Positions 1-6,669 of a DNA stretch of 14,573 nucleotides are shown here, one piece after another. Both the position numbers and the translations under genes were made by a program. Within the stretch, counting starts at the first letter, position 1; every line of letters begins with the position of its first letter. The stretch covers positions 1 through 14,573 of the forward strand of contig DASWXM010000003.1 of assembly GCA_036405515.1 (NCBI GenBank). Direction: 5' to 3'. The notes under the pieces are model-generated. The model saw only the letters and a program-made list of their open reading frames with translations. It did no database searches and was not told where the DNA came from. The stretch is from JASLCR01 sp036405515 (lineage in GTDB: Bacteria; Patescibacteriota; Saccharimonadia; Saccharimonadales; Saccharimonadaceae).

Positions 1-16
1 TGTAAGTTCTTTTGCT

Positions 17-631
17 CTATTCTACCGCAAAGTTATATTTACGGTCATAGCGCCACTGGAAAATACGCGCCACAAGATAGGTGATCAAAATACTGAAGAT
101 AAATGCAAAGGGCATTGCAATCAGCGTACCAATTATTGGGTCAATACCTGGGATCATCATTGAGCTTTCTGGATAGCCAAAGTACGGTGATAGAAGTAAA
201 AGTGGAATCATCAATACTACCGTGCCAATTGCATCAATCAGTGCTACCGCCATAGCCTGCACCTTGCCAATGCGATTCTTGCGTAGATAGTTGAAAGCAA
301 CACCCACAAATGCTACCCACACAACAATCTGTACAAGTGTCGTAGCCATCATTGCCATATTTGAATACGCCATTTCCGGACTCGATTCAAGCGCTTTTAG
401 CTTTGGATTCTCAAACGCTTTCATTACATCTTCTTGTTCCCATGCTTTTGTCGATAACTCACTATACTCAGTAGCAACCTTACGGTGCGCTTCAGTGGGG
501 TGAACAATAAGTCCGCTTGCTGCATAGAGCCCGAGATTCATTGCCATAAATATAGCTAATATAATTCCCCATGCAGACCATCTATTCATTGGCTGCTTTC
601 GTACTCGTTTTTTACTTACTTCTTCTTTCAT
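17..631 (-). CDS. Four-TM membrane protein, second gene of the PadR operon
   Basis: About 204 aa with a basic N-terminus (MKEEVSKKR) and four clear hydrophobic segments near residues 19-42, 93-115, 124-149 and 164-192. The stretch between TM1 and TM2 is polar and acidic and probably forms an external or cytoplasmic domain. I chose the ATG at 631 over the one at 637 because the SD AAGGAG (638-643) directly abuts the 637 ATG, leaving no spacer, but sits 6 nt from the 631 ATG. That SD overlaps the stop codon of the upstream padR-like gene, so the two are probably translationally coupled. PadR repressors often control an adjacent membrane or export protein, which would fit, but I do not recognise the family and no transport motif (e.g. 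a Walker box) is visible. The function is unknown; it may be the target of the regulator next door. Confidence 0.8.
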   Translation of the reverse strand: MKEEVSKKRVRKQPMNRWSAWGIILAIFMAMNLGLYAASGLIVHPTEAHRKVATEYSELSTKAWEQEDVMKAFENPKLKALESSPEMAYSNMAMMATTLVQIVVWVAFVGVAFNYLRKNRIGKVQAMAVALIDAIGTVVLMIPLLLLSPYFGYPESSMMIPGIDPIIGTLIAMPFAFIFSILITYLVARIFQWRYDRKYNFAVE

Positions 632-641
632 CGTCATCTCC

Positions 642-1016
642 TTAACTTTCTAATGCTCGTATGAGCTTTGTTACTTCTGGCTTATACAGTGGGGTAATGT
701 GTATTTCTATAAATCGCGACAACACTTCCTTTCCCGTCTCTGTAAGCTCATAATATTTGCGCTTCACTCCACTATTCGGCGAGTTTTCCTTGGAGACATG
801 TACAAGCTTCATGCCCTCAAATCGCCTCAGAGCTCGGTATAGACTCTGCTCTTTGACATCAAATGAGCCATCGGTAGCATTTGCCATAAACTCTGTGATT
901 TGCGCCGCGTATTTACGCCCATCAGCAATCGCGAGCAATATCCAAAGGCTTAGTTGGCCTTTTTTATACACATCGTCCCACTCGGCGACAAGCTGATCTA
1001 TATAATCTTCATTCAC
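642..1016 (-). CDS. PadR-family transcriptional repressor
   Basis: About 124 aa with the PadR winged-helix layout: a start near GQLSLWILLAIADG, a recognition-helix region around EQSLYRALRRFEGM, a wing with basic residues (GVKRKYYELTETG), and a C-terminal helix. In known PadR proteins this pattern is a DNA-binding domain that dimerises on a palindrome. The reading frame opens at a TTG at 1031, but that lies inside the operator with no SD. GTG at 1014-1016 has SD GGAAGGA (1022-1028) at 6 nt and is my chosen start. It is cotranscribed with the downstream four-TM protein. The promoter (1053-1081) is covered by a perfect palindrome, so autorepression is very likely. The ligand is unknown. Confidence 0.9.
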   Translation of the reverse strand: MNEDYIDQLVAEWDDVYKKGQLSLWILLAIADGRKYAAQITEFMANATDGSFDVKEQSLYRALRRFEGMKLVHVSKENSPNSGVKRKYYELTETGKEVLSRFIEIHITPLYKPEVTKLIRALES

Positions 1017-1029
1017 CTGTGTTCCTTCC

Positions 1030-1081
1030 AAATCTTAAAGTACTATACCGGAAGTATAGTACTTTAAGATTTATATGTCAA
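1030..1081 (-). promoter_or_regulatory. padR promoter covered by a 19-bp-arm palindromic operator
   Basis: Reading the minus strand, TTGACA (1081-1076), a 17-nt spacer and TATACT (1058-1053) form a near-consensus promoter. Positions 1030-1048 and 1054-1072 are perfect inverted repeats of 19 bp separated by 5 nt (CGGAA on the plus strand). The palindrome covers the whole -10 box, most of the spacer and the start site. A bound dimer would therefore block RNA polymerase, which is the expected layout for PadR autoregulation. The inner core TACTATAC/GTATAGTA resembles an ordinary PadR half-site in length, while the outer arm extends it well beyond. Confidence 0.85.
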
Positions 1082-1104
1082 CTGTTTTATAGATTTACTA
1101 CTGA

Positions 1105-1257
1105 TTAAAGCAAAACATCCTGGAGAGCTGCAGCAGAAAGGCGGCTACTGATAAAAGATTGTAGATGTTCGGAACTTAACTCTCTCGTGTTCCATGTATC
1201 AATATTTTGGGTACTTTCAATAGTTTCCGACACTGTCGGCTCTGTCACAATTTCCAT
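1105..1257 (-). CDS. Unrecognised 50-aa protein
   Basis: A short ORF, ATG at 1257-1255 to TAA at 1107-1105, encoding 50 aa that begin MEIVTEPTVSETIES and end LSAAALQDVLL. Support comes from a strong SD, AAGGAGC (1271-1265), 7 nt before the ATG, and from a plausible promoter further upstream. The N-terminal half is acidic and Thr/Ser/Glu-rich. The C-terminal half (HLQSFISSRLSAAALQDVLL) could form an amphipathic helix. There is no signal peptide, no Cys and no TM segment. It reads towards padR but the padR promoter lies between them, so it is probably a separate unit. I do not recognise it; a small regulatory protein or peptide precursor is possible but unsupported. Confidence 0.6.
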   Translation of the reverse strand: MEIVTEPTVSETIESTQNIDTWNTRELSSEHLQSFISSRLSAAALQDVLL

Positions 1258-1297
1258 GTGATTTGCTCCTTGTTTGTTTTTATTGGCTTATGTATCT

Positions 1298-1326
1298 ATT
1301 TAAGCATAAAAGCTTTTAAAAAGCAA
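1298..1326 (-). promoter_or_regulatory. Candidate promoter of the 50-aa ORF
   Basis: On the minus strand TTGCTT (1326-1321), a 17-nt spacer and TTAAAT (1303-1298) preceded by TGC give an extended -10 promoter. It would start transcription about 30 nt upstream of the SD of the 50-aa ORF. The -10 match is only moderate. Confidence 0.4.
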
Positions 1327-1360
1327 TAGTTATATCACATTTCATGCAAAAAAGTAGTTC

Positions 1361-1369
1361 TGGTACAAT
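1361..1369 (+). promoter_or_regulatory. Extended -10 promoter giving a leaderless mRNA
   Basis: TGG followed by TACAAT (1364-1369) lies exactly 6 nt before the ATG at 1376. Transcription normally starts about 7 nt after a -10 box, so the mRNA would begin at or next to the start codon. No SD is present upstream of the ATG, which agrees with leaderless translation. There is no good -35 box. Confidence 0.65.
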
Positions 1370-1375
1370 AGAATC

Positions 1376-2893
1376 ATGACGCTAAAGTCCACCTTTTGGG
1401 ATAACAAGCGAAAATACTTTACCCTTGCGGGCGTTTTACTCGTACTTTTGATCATAGTCGCTACTATACTTATAACCGGGAAGATGCGTGCCGATAACTT
1501 AGCCGATACGTACAGCAAGCAACTGCCTACCTATGTTCAATCACTTACCCTCACCGACAAGAATAGGCTTCGCACAAATACTGTCAAACTACCCTCTCTT
1601 CCTAAAACTATCTTTGCCTTCACGAGTCCAAAATACCAAGCAGCGGCAGCAAAGCAAGCTGCTATAGAGGAAAGTGTCGCCATGCTGAATGATCTCGATA
1701 AATCCTTTGCTATGGCCGATAAAAACGAACTACGCACAGTGCTCTTCTACTACCAAAGTAGCTTTTACTTTGACACGGATGGCCCGCGACTAGAGGCGTT
1801 AACAAAGATACGGCAAAGCTTTAACATGCCCGCAACAGAGAAAGCCGGCATCTATGCTTCTATGTTTGAAGCTCGAGCCAAAGCAGCAACCGATTACATC
1901 ACACTTATTGAAAAAAAGCCTCTCAGAAAGCCGCTCTACGAAAAGGAGGCCTTAGCTTTGGTAGAGACCCTTCGTGCATACAAAAAAGCCGCCGATACCT
2001 GCAAGGCAAAAATGAATGCTGCTAAAAGTAACGATGATGTAGACGCAATTACTAAGGAATGTAATGAGACGGTAGATTATGGCAAAACTGCACAGATCTA
2101 TGACTATATAGTGTACTACCCAACATTTCCAAAGCTCACAACGCCGCCTACTCTCACACTTATAACGCAGATTCAAAAGCAGGCCGAGCAATCATACGAT
2201 CGAAAAAATACCGAGGAAGCACGTATTGAGGCCAGTTTGAGCAACCGAGCCCAGATTGCAAAAACACTTCTTCCTACAAGCATCAATACTACCTACTATA
2301 GAGAAAAGATTGATACTGTACTACAGCTGAACAAGCAGTCTCAGGATGAAGTTGCGCACGCGGCCATCTCTCGAGAGCTAAAGGACCGCTATCAGAAGAG
2401 GCTAAGCACTATCACTGAAGCGATCACTTCTCTCTACACAAAAAGGGAGCGAAACCAAGATGGAGTACAGACTTCTCCTCTGACGGACGGTATTTTAGAG
2501 ATTATGAAACGAGAGCGTACTAAAGATGACAAAGATACTTCGGCGTCAGCCTTTGAAGCAGAAACAAAGAAACGACTCGCGGCCTTAAATCTACCCGATG
2601 CCCTAAAAAAGGAATTGCAACTCATTCTTCCATACTATGACAAGGCCGCTCCTTACTTAAAAAAGGGTGAAGCGTTTAATGAAGCTGCCTTTAAGATAGC
2701 TGAAGATACAACGCGTGATGAAGCAGACTATATAGCTATGGGCGAAAAATCAACTACAGAATTTGATAAAGCTCAGGCTTATCTAGATACCGCCTACAAG
2801 GAAGTTATCAAGAAAATTCAAGGCAAGCTTAACACCTCTCCGTACCCGAGCGAGCAGGCAATAAAGCTGTACGATGGTCTTCTGCGTCCGTAG
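1376..2893 (+). CDS. Membrane-anchored, mainly helical extracytoplasmic protein
   Basis: 505 aa. A short basic N-terminus (NKRKY) precedes one hydrophobic segment at about residues 16-35 and then a long Lys/Glu/Ala-rich region. It behaves as a signal anchor with the bulk outside the membrane. The long region is predicted helical by composition, with repeated heptad-like stretches around residues 140-250 and 300-350 and a tail rich in YLDTAYKE-like segments. Two Cys (near 209 and 229 in DTCKAKM and TKECNETV) might pair. It is likely translated from a leaderless transcript. No enzymatic motif is visible. It stands alone: the next gene has its own promoter and there is no clear terminator between them. 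Lineage-specific cell-surface or envelope helical proteins are the closest description, but the function is unknown. Confidence 0.85.
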   Translation: MTLKSTFWDNKRKYFTLAGVLLVLLIIVATILITGKMRADNLADTYSKQLPTYVQSLTLTDKNRLRTNTVKLPSLPKTIFAFTSPKYQAAAAKQAAIEESVAMLNDLDKSFAMADKNELRTVLFYYQSSFYFDTDGPRLEALTKIRQSFNMPATEKAGIYASMFEARAKAATDYITLIEKKPLRKPLYEKEALALVETLRAYKKAADTCKAKMNAAKSNDDVDAITKECNETVDYGKTAQIYDYIVYYPTFPKLTTPPTLTLITQIQKQAEQSYDRKNTEEARIEASLSNRAQIAKTLLPTSINTTYYREKIDTVLQLNKQSQDEVAHAAISRELKDRYQKRLSTITEAITSLYTKRERNQDGVQTSPLTDGILEIMKRERTKDDKDTSASAFEAETKKRLAALNLPDALKKELQLILPYYDKAAPYLKKGEAFNEAAFKIAEDTTRDEADYIAMGEKSTTEFDKAQAYLDTAYKEVIKKIQGKLNTSPYPSEQAIKLYDGLLRP

Positions 2894-2931
2894 CTAGCCG
2901 CTCGCCTCTCTTTACCTCTCCATAGCACTTA

Positions 2932-2959
2932 TGGTATAAATATTGTAGAGGAATCTCTA
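2932..2959 (+). promoter_or_regulatory. Extended -10 promoter and leader hairpin of the flavoprotein operon
   Basis: TGG TATAAA (2932-2940) is an extended -10 box with no good -35. Transcription should start near 2947, leaving a leader of roughly 28 nt. The leader begins with a small perfect hairpin, TAGAG/CTCTA around a GAAT loop (2946-2959). No SD precedes the ATG at 2975; the region is A-rich. Confidence 0.5.
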
Positions 2960-2974
2960 GAATAAACAAAAACT

Positions 2975-3703
2975 ATGGGTATAGCATCAAGTCTTATTAT
3001 CATCGCATTCGCAGCGCTGATCCACGCAAGCTTCCAGCTAAGCATTAGTATGCTTACCCTTCTTACAAGCCACACGATCGGCAAAAAACGCTCACAAAAG
3101 CGACTTCTCGCCCTCACCAATTCGTTTACCCTTGGCGTTGCAATTATGACGATTCTTCTGTTGTGCTGCGTAGCTTTACTTATGAGCTATGGAGGCGAAG
3201 TATTTGCCTCATCAATTTTCACCTGGACAATTATCTGCGGCCTCCTTGCTGGCGTAGGTGTATCGGTGCTGGTATTTTACTATCGTCGAGAACACGGTAC
3301 AGCACTATGGGTACCGCGTGGTATGGCACGTTTTCTGACTCGTCGCACCAAAGCAACCAAACAATCCGCAGAAGCCTTTAGTCTGGGCTCCTCAAGCGTT
3401 CTTGGTGAGCTCCTCTTTATCATCGCCCCGCTTTCTATCGCCGCACTTGTCCTCGTCGGCCTTGAGCCTATGTGGCAACTTATCGGTATCGCACTTTATG
3501 CAGTTATATCTCTGGGCTCACTACTCATCGTAACAGGGATGATTGGCAGTGGGCATAGCATCAGTCGTATTCAAAAATGGCGCGAAAGCAACAAGCAGTT
3601 CTTGCAGTTTGCAGCAGGCAGTGGACTGCTCGTACTTGGCTTTTATATCTATGTCGAGCATGTCATGCTCACCAATGCTCTCGCAGCAGCAGGGGGACTA
3701 TAA
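2975..3703 (+). CDS. Polytopic membrane protein of unknown function (about six TM)
   Basis: 242 aa with hydrophobic segments near residues 4-33, 48-70, 77-101, 143-163, 168-192 and 209-227. A basic cytoplasmic loop (YYRREHG ... RFLTRRTKATK) lies between TM3 and TM4, and an RIQKWRESNKQ loop lies before the last TM, so the protein looks like two three-TM halves. The general look recalls LysE/CcdA-type small carriers, but I see no diagnostic motif. The only cysteines of note are in TM2 (LLLCC) and TM3. The stop is 4 nt before the start of the ATP-cone gene, so it is the first gene of a three-gene operon with a flavoprotein. Possible roles are redox or electron transfer to the membrane, or transport of a small molecule. 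Both are inferences from context only. Confidence 0.85.
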   Translation: MGIASSLIIIAFAALIHASFQLSISMLTLLTSHTIGKKRSQKRLLALTNSFTLGVAIMTILLLCCVALLMSYGGEVFASSIFTWTIICGLLAGVGVSVLVFYYRREHGTALWVPRGMARFLTRRTKATKQSAEAFSLGSSSVLGELLFIIAPLSIAALVLVGLEPMWQLIGIALYAVISLGSLLIVTGMIGSGHSISRIQKWRESNKQFLQFAAGSGLLVLGFYIYVEHVMLTNALAAAGGL

Positions 3704-3707
3704 CACC

Positions 3708-3995
3708 ATGAGTAGTACTGAAGTCGGTATCATCAAACGATCAGGCCGTCGCCCAAGTGAAGCATATAAACAGGAGAAGCTTCACGACAGTATCCAAGCA
3801 GCCTGCCTCAGTGTCCGCAGCCCCGAGGGAGAGGCAGCTCAAATAGCACGTATCGTTAGTGACCTAGTATCCAAGTGGTGCCTCGGCCGCCACGCTGTTA
3901 CATCCCAGGATCTTCGCCGTGTTGCCAGTAAGCATCTCGATCATCTTCACCCGGAAGCAGCCTACCTTTATCAACATCATCAATTTGTCTTATAG
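3708..3995 (+). CDS. Stand-alone ATP-cone domain protein
   Basis: 95 aa that is essentially one ATP-cone domain. IIKRSGRRPSEAYKQEKL near residues 8-25 matches the start of the domain, where basic residues contact nucleotide phosphates. HAVTSQDLRRVASKHL and a final YLYQHHQFVL match its end. ATP-cones are allosteric (d)ATP sensors in ribonucleotide reductases and in the repressor NrdR. Here there is no zinc ribbon as in NrdR and no reductase domain. The start ATG at 3708 overlaps the C-terminal coding frame of nothing else and has a G-rich SD (3691-3696) about 11 nt upstream. The neighbours suggest it senses adenine nucleotide to control the flavoprotein or membrane partner. The family call is firm, the role inferred. 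Confidence 0.85.
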   Translation: MSSTEVGIIKRSGRRPSEAYKQEKLHDSIQAACLSVRSPEGEAAQIARIVSDLVSKWCLGRHAVTSQDLRRVASKHLDHLHPEAAYLYQHHQFVL

Positions 3996-4004
3996 GAAAT
4001 AAAC

Positions 4005-5381
4005 ATGGCACGAAAACCACAATTTGACTACAATCTCATCGTTATCGGCAGTGGTGCTGCTGGTAGTCCGGCGGCAAGCATCGCCGCCCAAGCAGGTAAA
4101 AAAGTAGCGGTCATCGAATCAGATATCTTTGGTGGTGAATCGCCAAACTGGGGAGATATTCCCGTCAAAGCACTGCTTCATGCATCGCAACTTTACGATG
4201 AGGCAAAACACGGTTCACGCTTTGGTATTCGCGGAGCAACGCTTGGGTATAATTTTCTTTCACTCAAAGCCTGGAAGGACCTGGCTATCAAGCGTACCGG
4301 TGCAGGCAACAACCGTCGTTACTACGAAGCACAGGGTATAGACACATTCCACTCTACCGCTCATTTCCTCAGCCCACATGAGATTAGTATTAATCGTCGA
4401 CATCTCTCCGCTGAACAATTTCTCGTTGCAACCGGATCATACTGGGAAGAACCTGCTATTCCGGGAATTGAGAATATCAGCTATTACACTCCTCGAACCA
4501 TTCTTGATGTCACTCGTCCACCAAAATCATTACTGATCGTCGGCGGTGGAAGTACAGCAGTGGAGTTCGCTCAGCTATTTGCAACATTCGGCACAAAGGT
4601 CTATATCATTGAAAAAGCCGCGCGCTTGCTGCCAGATGAAGATACCGAGGCAGGGGAGCTTGTCGGACGCCTACTTCACGAACATAAGGGCGCTACTATT
4701 CTCACGCAAACCCGTATTCTCACAGCGCAAAAGGATGGCCTCGGTAAGCGAATCACCTATACCCGGGGTGGCCATGAGAAGTCACTTCGTATCGATGAAA
4801 TCCTGGTCACGACTGGCCGTGCGCCATCAGTAGATATTGGTCTGGAAAACGCAACTGTCGATTACACAGCGAAGGGTATCGAAGTCAATGAGTATCTTCA
4901 AACGACTGCAAAGCATATTTACGCTGCTGGGGATGTACTCGGGAGCAAAAAATATCTTCATACCGCTCTCCTTGAAAGCCGTACAGCCATCAATAACCTA
5001 CTAAATCCAAAGCAGCGCGCCGCAGTTGACTATACCGCAATGCCAAACATCACCTTTTCGTTCCCAAGCGTTGCGTCCGTAGGCCTTACGGAAGATGACT
5101 GCATCAAACGCGATCTGGATATAAAGAAATCAATGGCTCCGCTCAACATGATCGCCCGTTCAAATACTAGTGATTTCCGTGATGGCTTTGTAAAGCTCAT
5201 CACCCGCAAGGACGGTGTATTAATCGGCGCAACTGTTGTTGCCCCGCACGCCGGCGAAATCATTCACGAGCTCACAGTAGCTGTGAAATATGGTATGACT
5301 GCCGCCCAGCTTGCAAACACGCCTCATGCATTTCTTAGCTGGAGCGAAGCAGTACGCATCGCAGCAGCACGCTTGACCTAA
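4005..5381 (+). CDS. Class I pyridine nucleotide-disulphide oxidoreductase homologue lacking the redox disulphide
   Basis: 458 aa, the usual length for dihydrolipoamide dehydrogenase/mercuric reductase-like flavoproteins. Seen: FAD-binding GSGAAG at 15-20, a second Rossmann motif GGGSTAVE at 180-187 for NAD(P)H, ATG at 142-144, the FAD-binding YAAGDV at 306-311, and a C-terminal dimerisation domain. The active-site segment where the family has GGTCLNVGCIPSK reads GGESPNWGDIPVK (43-55), so both cysteines are replaced (Ser46, Asp51). The C-terminal HAHPTLSE motif reads HAFLSWSE (441-448), so the catalytic His is Phe443 while the Glu is kept. FAD and NAD(P)H binding should survive, but thiol-disulphide chemistry should not. 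A direct NAD(P)H-to-acceptor reductase is one option. SD AGGAAAT sits 7 nt before the ATG. It is the last gene of the operon and ends with a 4-nt convergent overlap with the next gene. Confidence 0.92.
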   Translation: MARKPQFDYNLIVIGSGAAGSPAASIAAQAGKKVAVIESDIFGGESPNWGDIPVKALLHASQLYDEAKHGSRFGIRGATLGYNFLSLKAWKDLAIKRTGAGNNRRYYEAQGIDTFHSTAHFLSPHEISINRRHLSAEQFLVATGSYWEEPAIPGIENISYYTPRTILDVTRPPKSLLIVGGGSTAVEFAQLFATFGTKVYIIEKAARLLPDEDTEAGELVGRLLHEHKGATILTQTRILTAQKDGLGKRITYTRGGHEKSLRIDEILVTTGRAPSVDIGLENATVDYTAKGIEVNEYLQTTAKHIYAAGDVLGSKKYLHTALLESRTAINNLLNPKQRAAVDYTAMPNITFSFPSVASVGLTEDDCIKRDLDIKKSMAPLNMIARSNTSDFRDGFVKLITRKDGVLIGATVVAPHAGEIIHELTVAVKYGMTAAQLANTPHAFLSWSEAVRIAAARLT

Positions 5382-6205
5382 AAAGGCCAATCATTATCGA
5401 GCCCGTCGTAAGTACGCTCGAGAGTGTCTTCATATACAGCAACGGGGATGCGTAGTATTCTTAATGCTTCATCCGGTCTGAATAAGACAGCCGCATCAAC
5501 GGGCATGCCCTTAAGTTCATAATCCTTTTTCACAATTAACGAAGTTACTGCGGCCTTACACAAATCACGCCAAGCTGGATCATCGGGATGAATACTATAT
5601 CTCACTCGTAATATTCTTGCCCCAGTTTCTTGGAAAATCCTGCGTGTTCTTTCCCACCTCACTTCTTTCTCCTTTCGCTCACGAAGAGTAGTCAACACCT
5701 TAGAAACCGCGTCTGTATCGCTAAAGTCTATCCCCTCTTCGTCAGACAAATCATCAATCACGTCAAGTAAGTACTGCTTGATGTGCGCACTGAGAGTATC
5801 ATCTCCTATAACTTGGAGCTGCAGTTCCTTTTTAACAAGTGAACCCTCGAGTAGCTGGCCCATACTCCATACGTAGTCAAAGACAGCCTCCCGTATTCTT
5901 GCTTCATCAGGGTAAGTCTCTAGTGATGATCTACGGGCGTTAAAAAGTTTTGTAGACATATCCCCTGCCTCAAGACTCGGATCATTCTTCAGCATATCGA
6001 GGACCTCTCCTACCTGATCTGGAGTTTCTTCCCGCGATACCATCACCTCAACAGCAATCTGTTGATACGCCCTACTTTCCACCTGGTATTCTGCATCAGA
6101 GATAGCATCATTGACCTCCTTTGCCACAATCTCAGCATCAAGCCCTTCTAGTTGCCCAAAAAGGCCGTGATTACTGTCGCCTGACTGTGGGGATTGATCG
6201 TGCAT
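5378..6205 (-). CDS. Unrecognised soluble acidic protein
   Basis: 275 aa, rich in Asp, Glu, Arg and Leu, with no signal peptide or TM segment, so probably cytoplasmic. The N-terminal half (to about residue 160) looks all-helical. The C-terminal third contains a compact stretch (RVRYSIHPDDPAWRDLCKAAVTS) ending in the motif-like LDNDWPF. The start ATG at 6205 lies 6 nt after TATAGT on the minus strand, consistent with a leaderless mRNA. The last 4 nt overlap the end of the flavoprotein gene in convergent orientation with no hairpin between them. I do not recognise the family and find no catalytic motif. Helix-rich acidic proteins of this sort are common lineage-specific genes in CPR bacteria (recollection, weak). 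Confidence 0.82.
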   Translation of the reverse strand: MHDQSPQSGDSNHGLFGQLEGLDAEIVAKEVNDAISDAEYQVESRAYQQIAVEVMVSREETPDQVGEVLDMLKNDPSLEAGDMSTKLFNARRSSLETYPDEARIREAVFDYVWSMGQLLEGSLVKKELQLQVIGDDTLSAHIKQYLLDVIDDLSDEEGIDFSDTDAVSKVLTTLRERKEKEVRWERTRRIFQETGARILRVRYSIHPDDPAWRDLCKAAVTSLIVKKDYELKGMPVDAAVLFRPDEALRILRIPVAVYEDTLERTYDGLDNDWPF

Positions 6206-6211
6206 TGCTAC

Positions 6212-6240
6212 ACTATAAAATAAAAATATTTATATGTACA
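6212..6240 (-). promoter_or_regulatory. Promoter of the 275-aa gene, leaderless arrangement
   Basis: On the minus strand TATAGT (6217-6212) ends 6 nt before the ATG at 6205. A TTGTAC box lies 18 nt further upstream. No SD precedes the ATG, so translation is probably from a leaderless transcript. Confidence 0.55.
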
Positions 6241-6425
6241 ATTAATCTAAAGAAAGTGGAGTGGAGCCATGCGGTCAATCGCTCAAGATCATCAGAGTCC
6301 GCGAGCCGCTTCTACCGCTCCTCCTCCAGGGTGATATCAGAGGAATTATGAAGAGGATACGATGCTTCTCTAAATGCAAAGCATTCTACAGCCTGCTTGT
6401 CGAGGACGCGAGCTAGTGTTGACAA
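6213..6425 (-). pseudogene. Possible decayed coding sequence with an in-frame TAG
   Basis: Reading the minus strand from a TTG at 6425, one frame gives a strikingly protein-like text (RVLDKQAVECFAFREASYP, then NSSDITLEEER). It meets a TAG at 6314-6312 and continues in the same frame as KRLADSDDLERLTAWLHST until another TAG at 6215-6213. The helix-like pattern continues across the stop. Either a gene fragment has picked up a nonsense mutation, or the short 37-aa ORF ending at 6312 is real. There is no SD and no ATG. I cannot name a parent family. The same DNA can fold into hairpins on the plus strand (e.g. GGAGC 6263-6267 with GCTCC 6317-6321), so an RNA explanation cannot be excluded. Confidence 0.3.
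6348..6416 (+). CDS. Doubtful 22-aa ORF
   Basis: ATG at 6348 preceded by AGAGGAATT, ending at TAG 6414-6416. The peptide begins MKRIRCFSKCKAF and is basic with two Cys. It lies opposite the possible decayed gene and just before the T-box promoter. The only support is the short SD-like AGAGGA, so this is recorded as a weak candidate. Confidence 0.12.
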   Translation: MKRIRCFSKCKAFYSLLVEDAS

Positions 6426-6447
6426 ATTTTGTCTGTTGTAATATAGT
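6419..6447 (+). promoter_or_regulatory. Near-consensus promoter of the T-box/dipeptidase unit
   Basis: TTGACA (6419-6424), a 17-nt spacer and TATAGT (6442-6447) form one of the best promoter matches in the window. Transcription should begin near 6454, which gives a leader of about 225 nt before the ATG at 6679. Such a long leader is exceptional here, where several other genes appear leaderless. Confidence 0.8.
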
Positions 6448-6471
6448 AATTTAGTTATTATAAAGCATTTG

Positions 6472-6669
6472 AGTCTCAGTCACGCGGGACGAGCTGGATG
6501 TAAAATGCATCACGGGAGCAGTGCCGTAAAGTTCTGCAGCCGATGTCGCGACTAGTCGTGGAGCCGGCACTGAGCGCCTCTTTGCAGTAATGAATCGAGG
6601 AATAAGGATGGGACCGCGGGAGAATCTATACCCTCTCGTTCCTTAGCAGAAAAGTAATTGCTAAAGGAA
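6472..6669 (+). promoter_or_regulatory. T-box riboswitch, translational type, predicted to sense tRNA-His
   Basis: AGGATGGGACCGCG (6605-6618) matches the conserved T-box sequence AGGGUGGNACCGCG at all but one position. Around it, TAAGGA (6603-6608) pairs with TCCTTA (6640-6645) and CGGGAG (6617-6622) pairs with CTCTCG (6633-6638), leaving the seven-base bulge UGGGACC: this is the canonical antiterminator fold. The 3' strand TTCCTTAGC (6639-6647) can instead pair with GCTAAAGGAA (6660-6669), with one bulged A, burying the SD of the downstream gene. The two folds exclude each other and there is no U-tract, so control should be at translation. Upstream, hairpins at about 6472-6495, 6519-6572 (8-bp closing stem) and 6577-6600 could be stems I, II and III. 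The bulge base G predicts discriminator C, typical of tRNA-His. CAC (6481-6483) in the first hairpin loop is a candidate His specifier. Confidence 0.88.

Noticed and set aside
6258..6321. tRNA-like outline, GGAGTGG pairing with CCGCTCC over 7 bp
   Set aside because: No T-loop consensus, no D-arm and no anticodon arm can be fitted on either strand.
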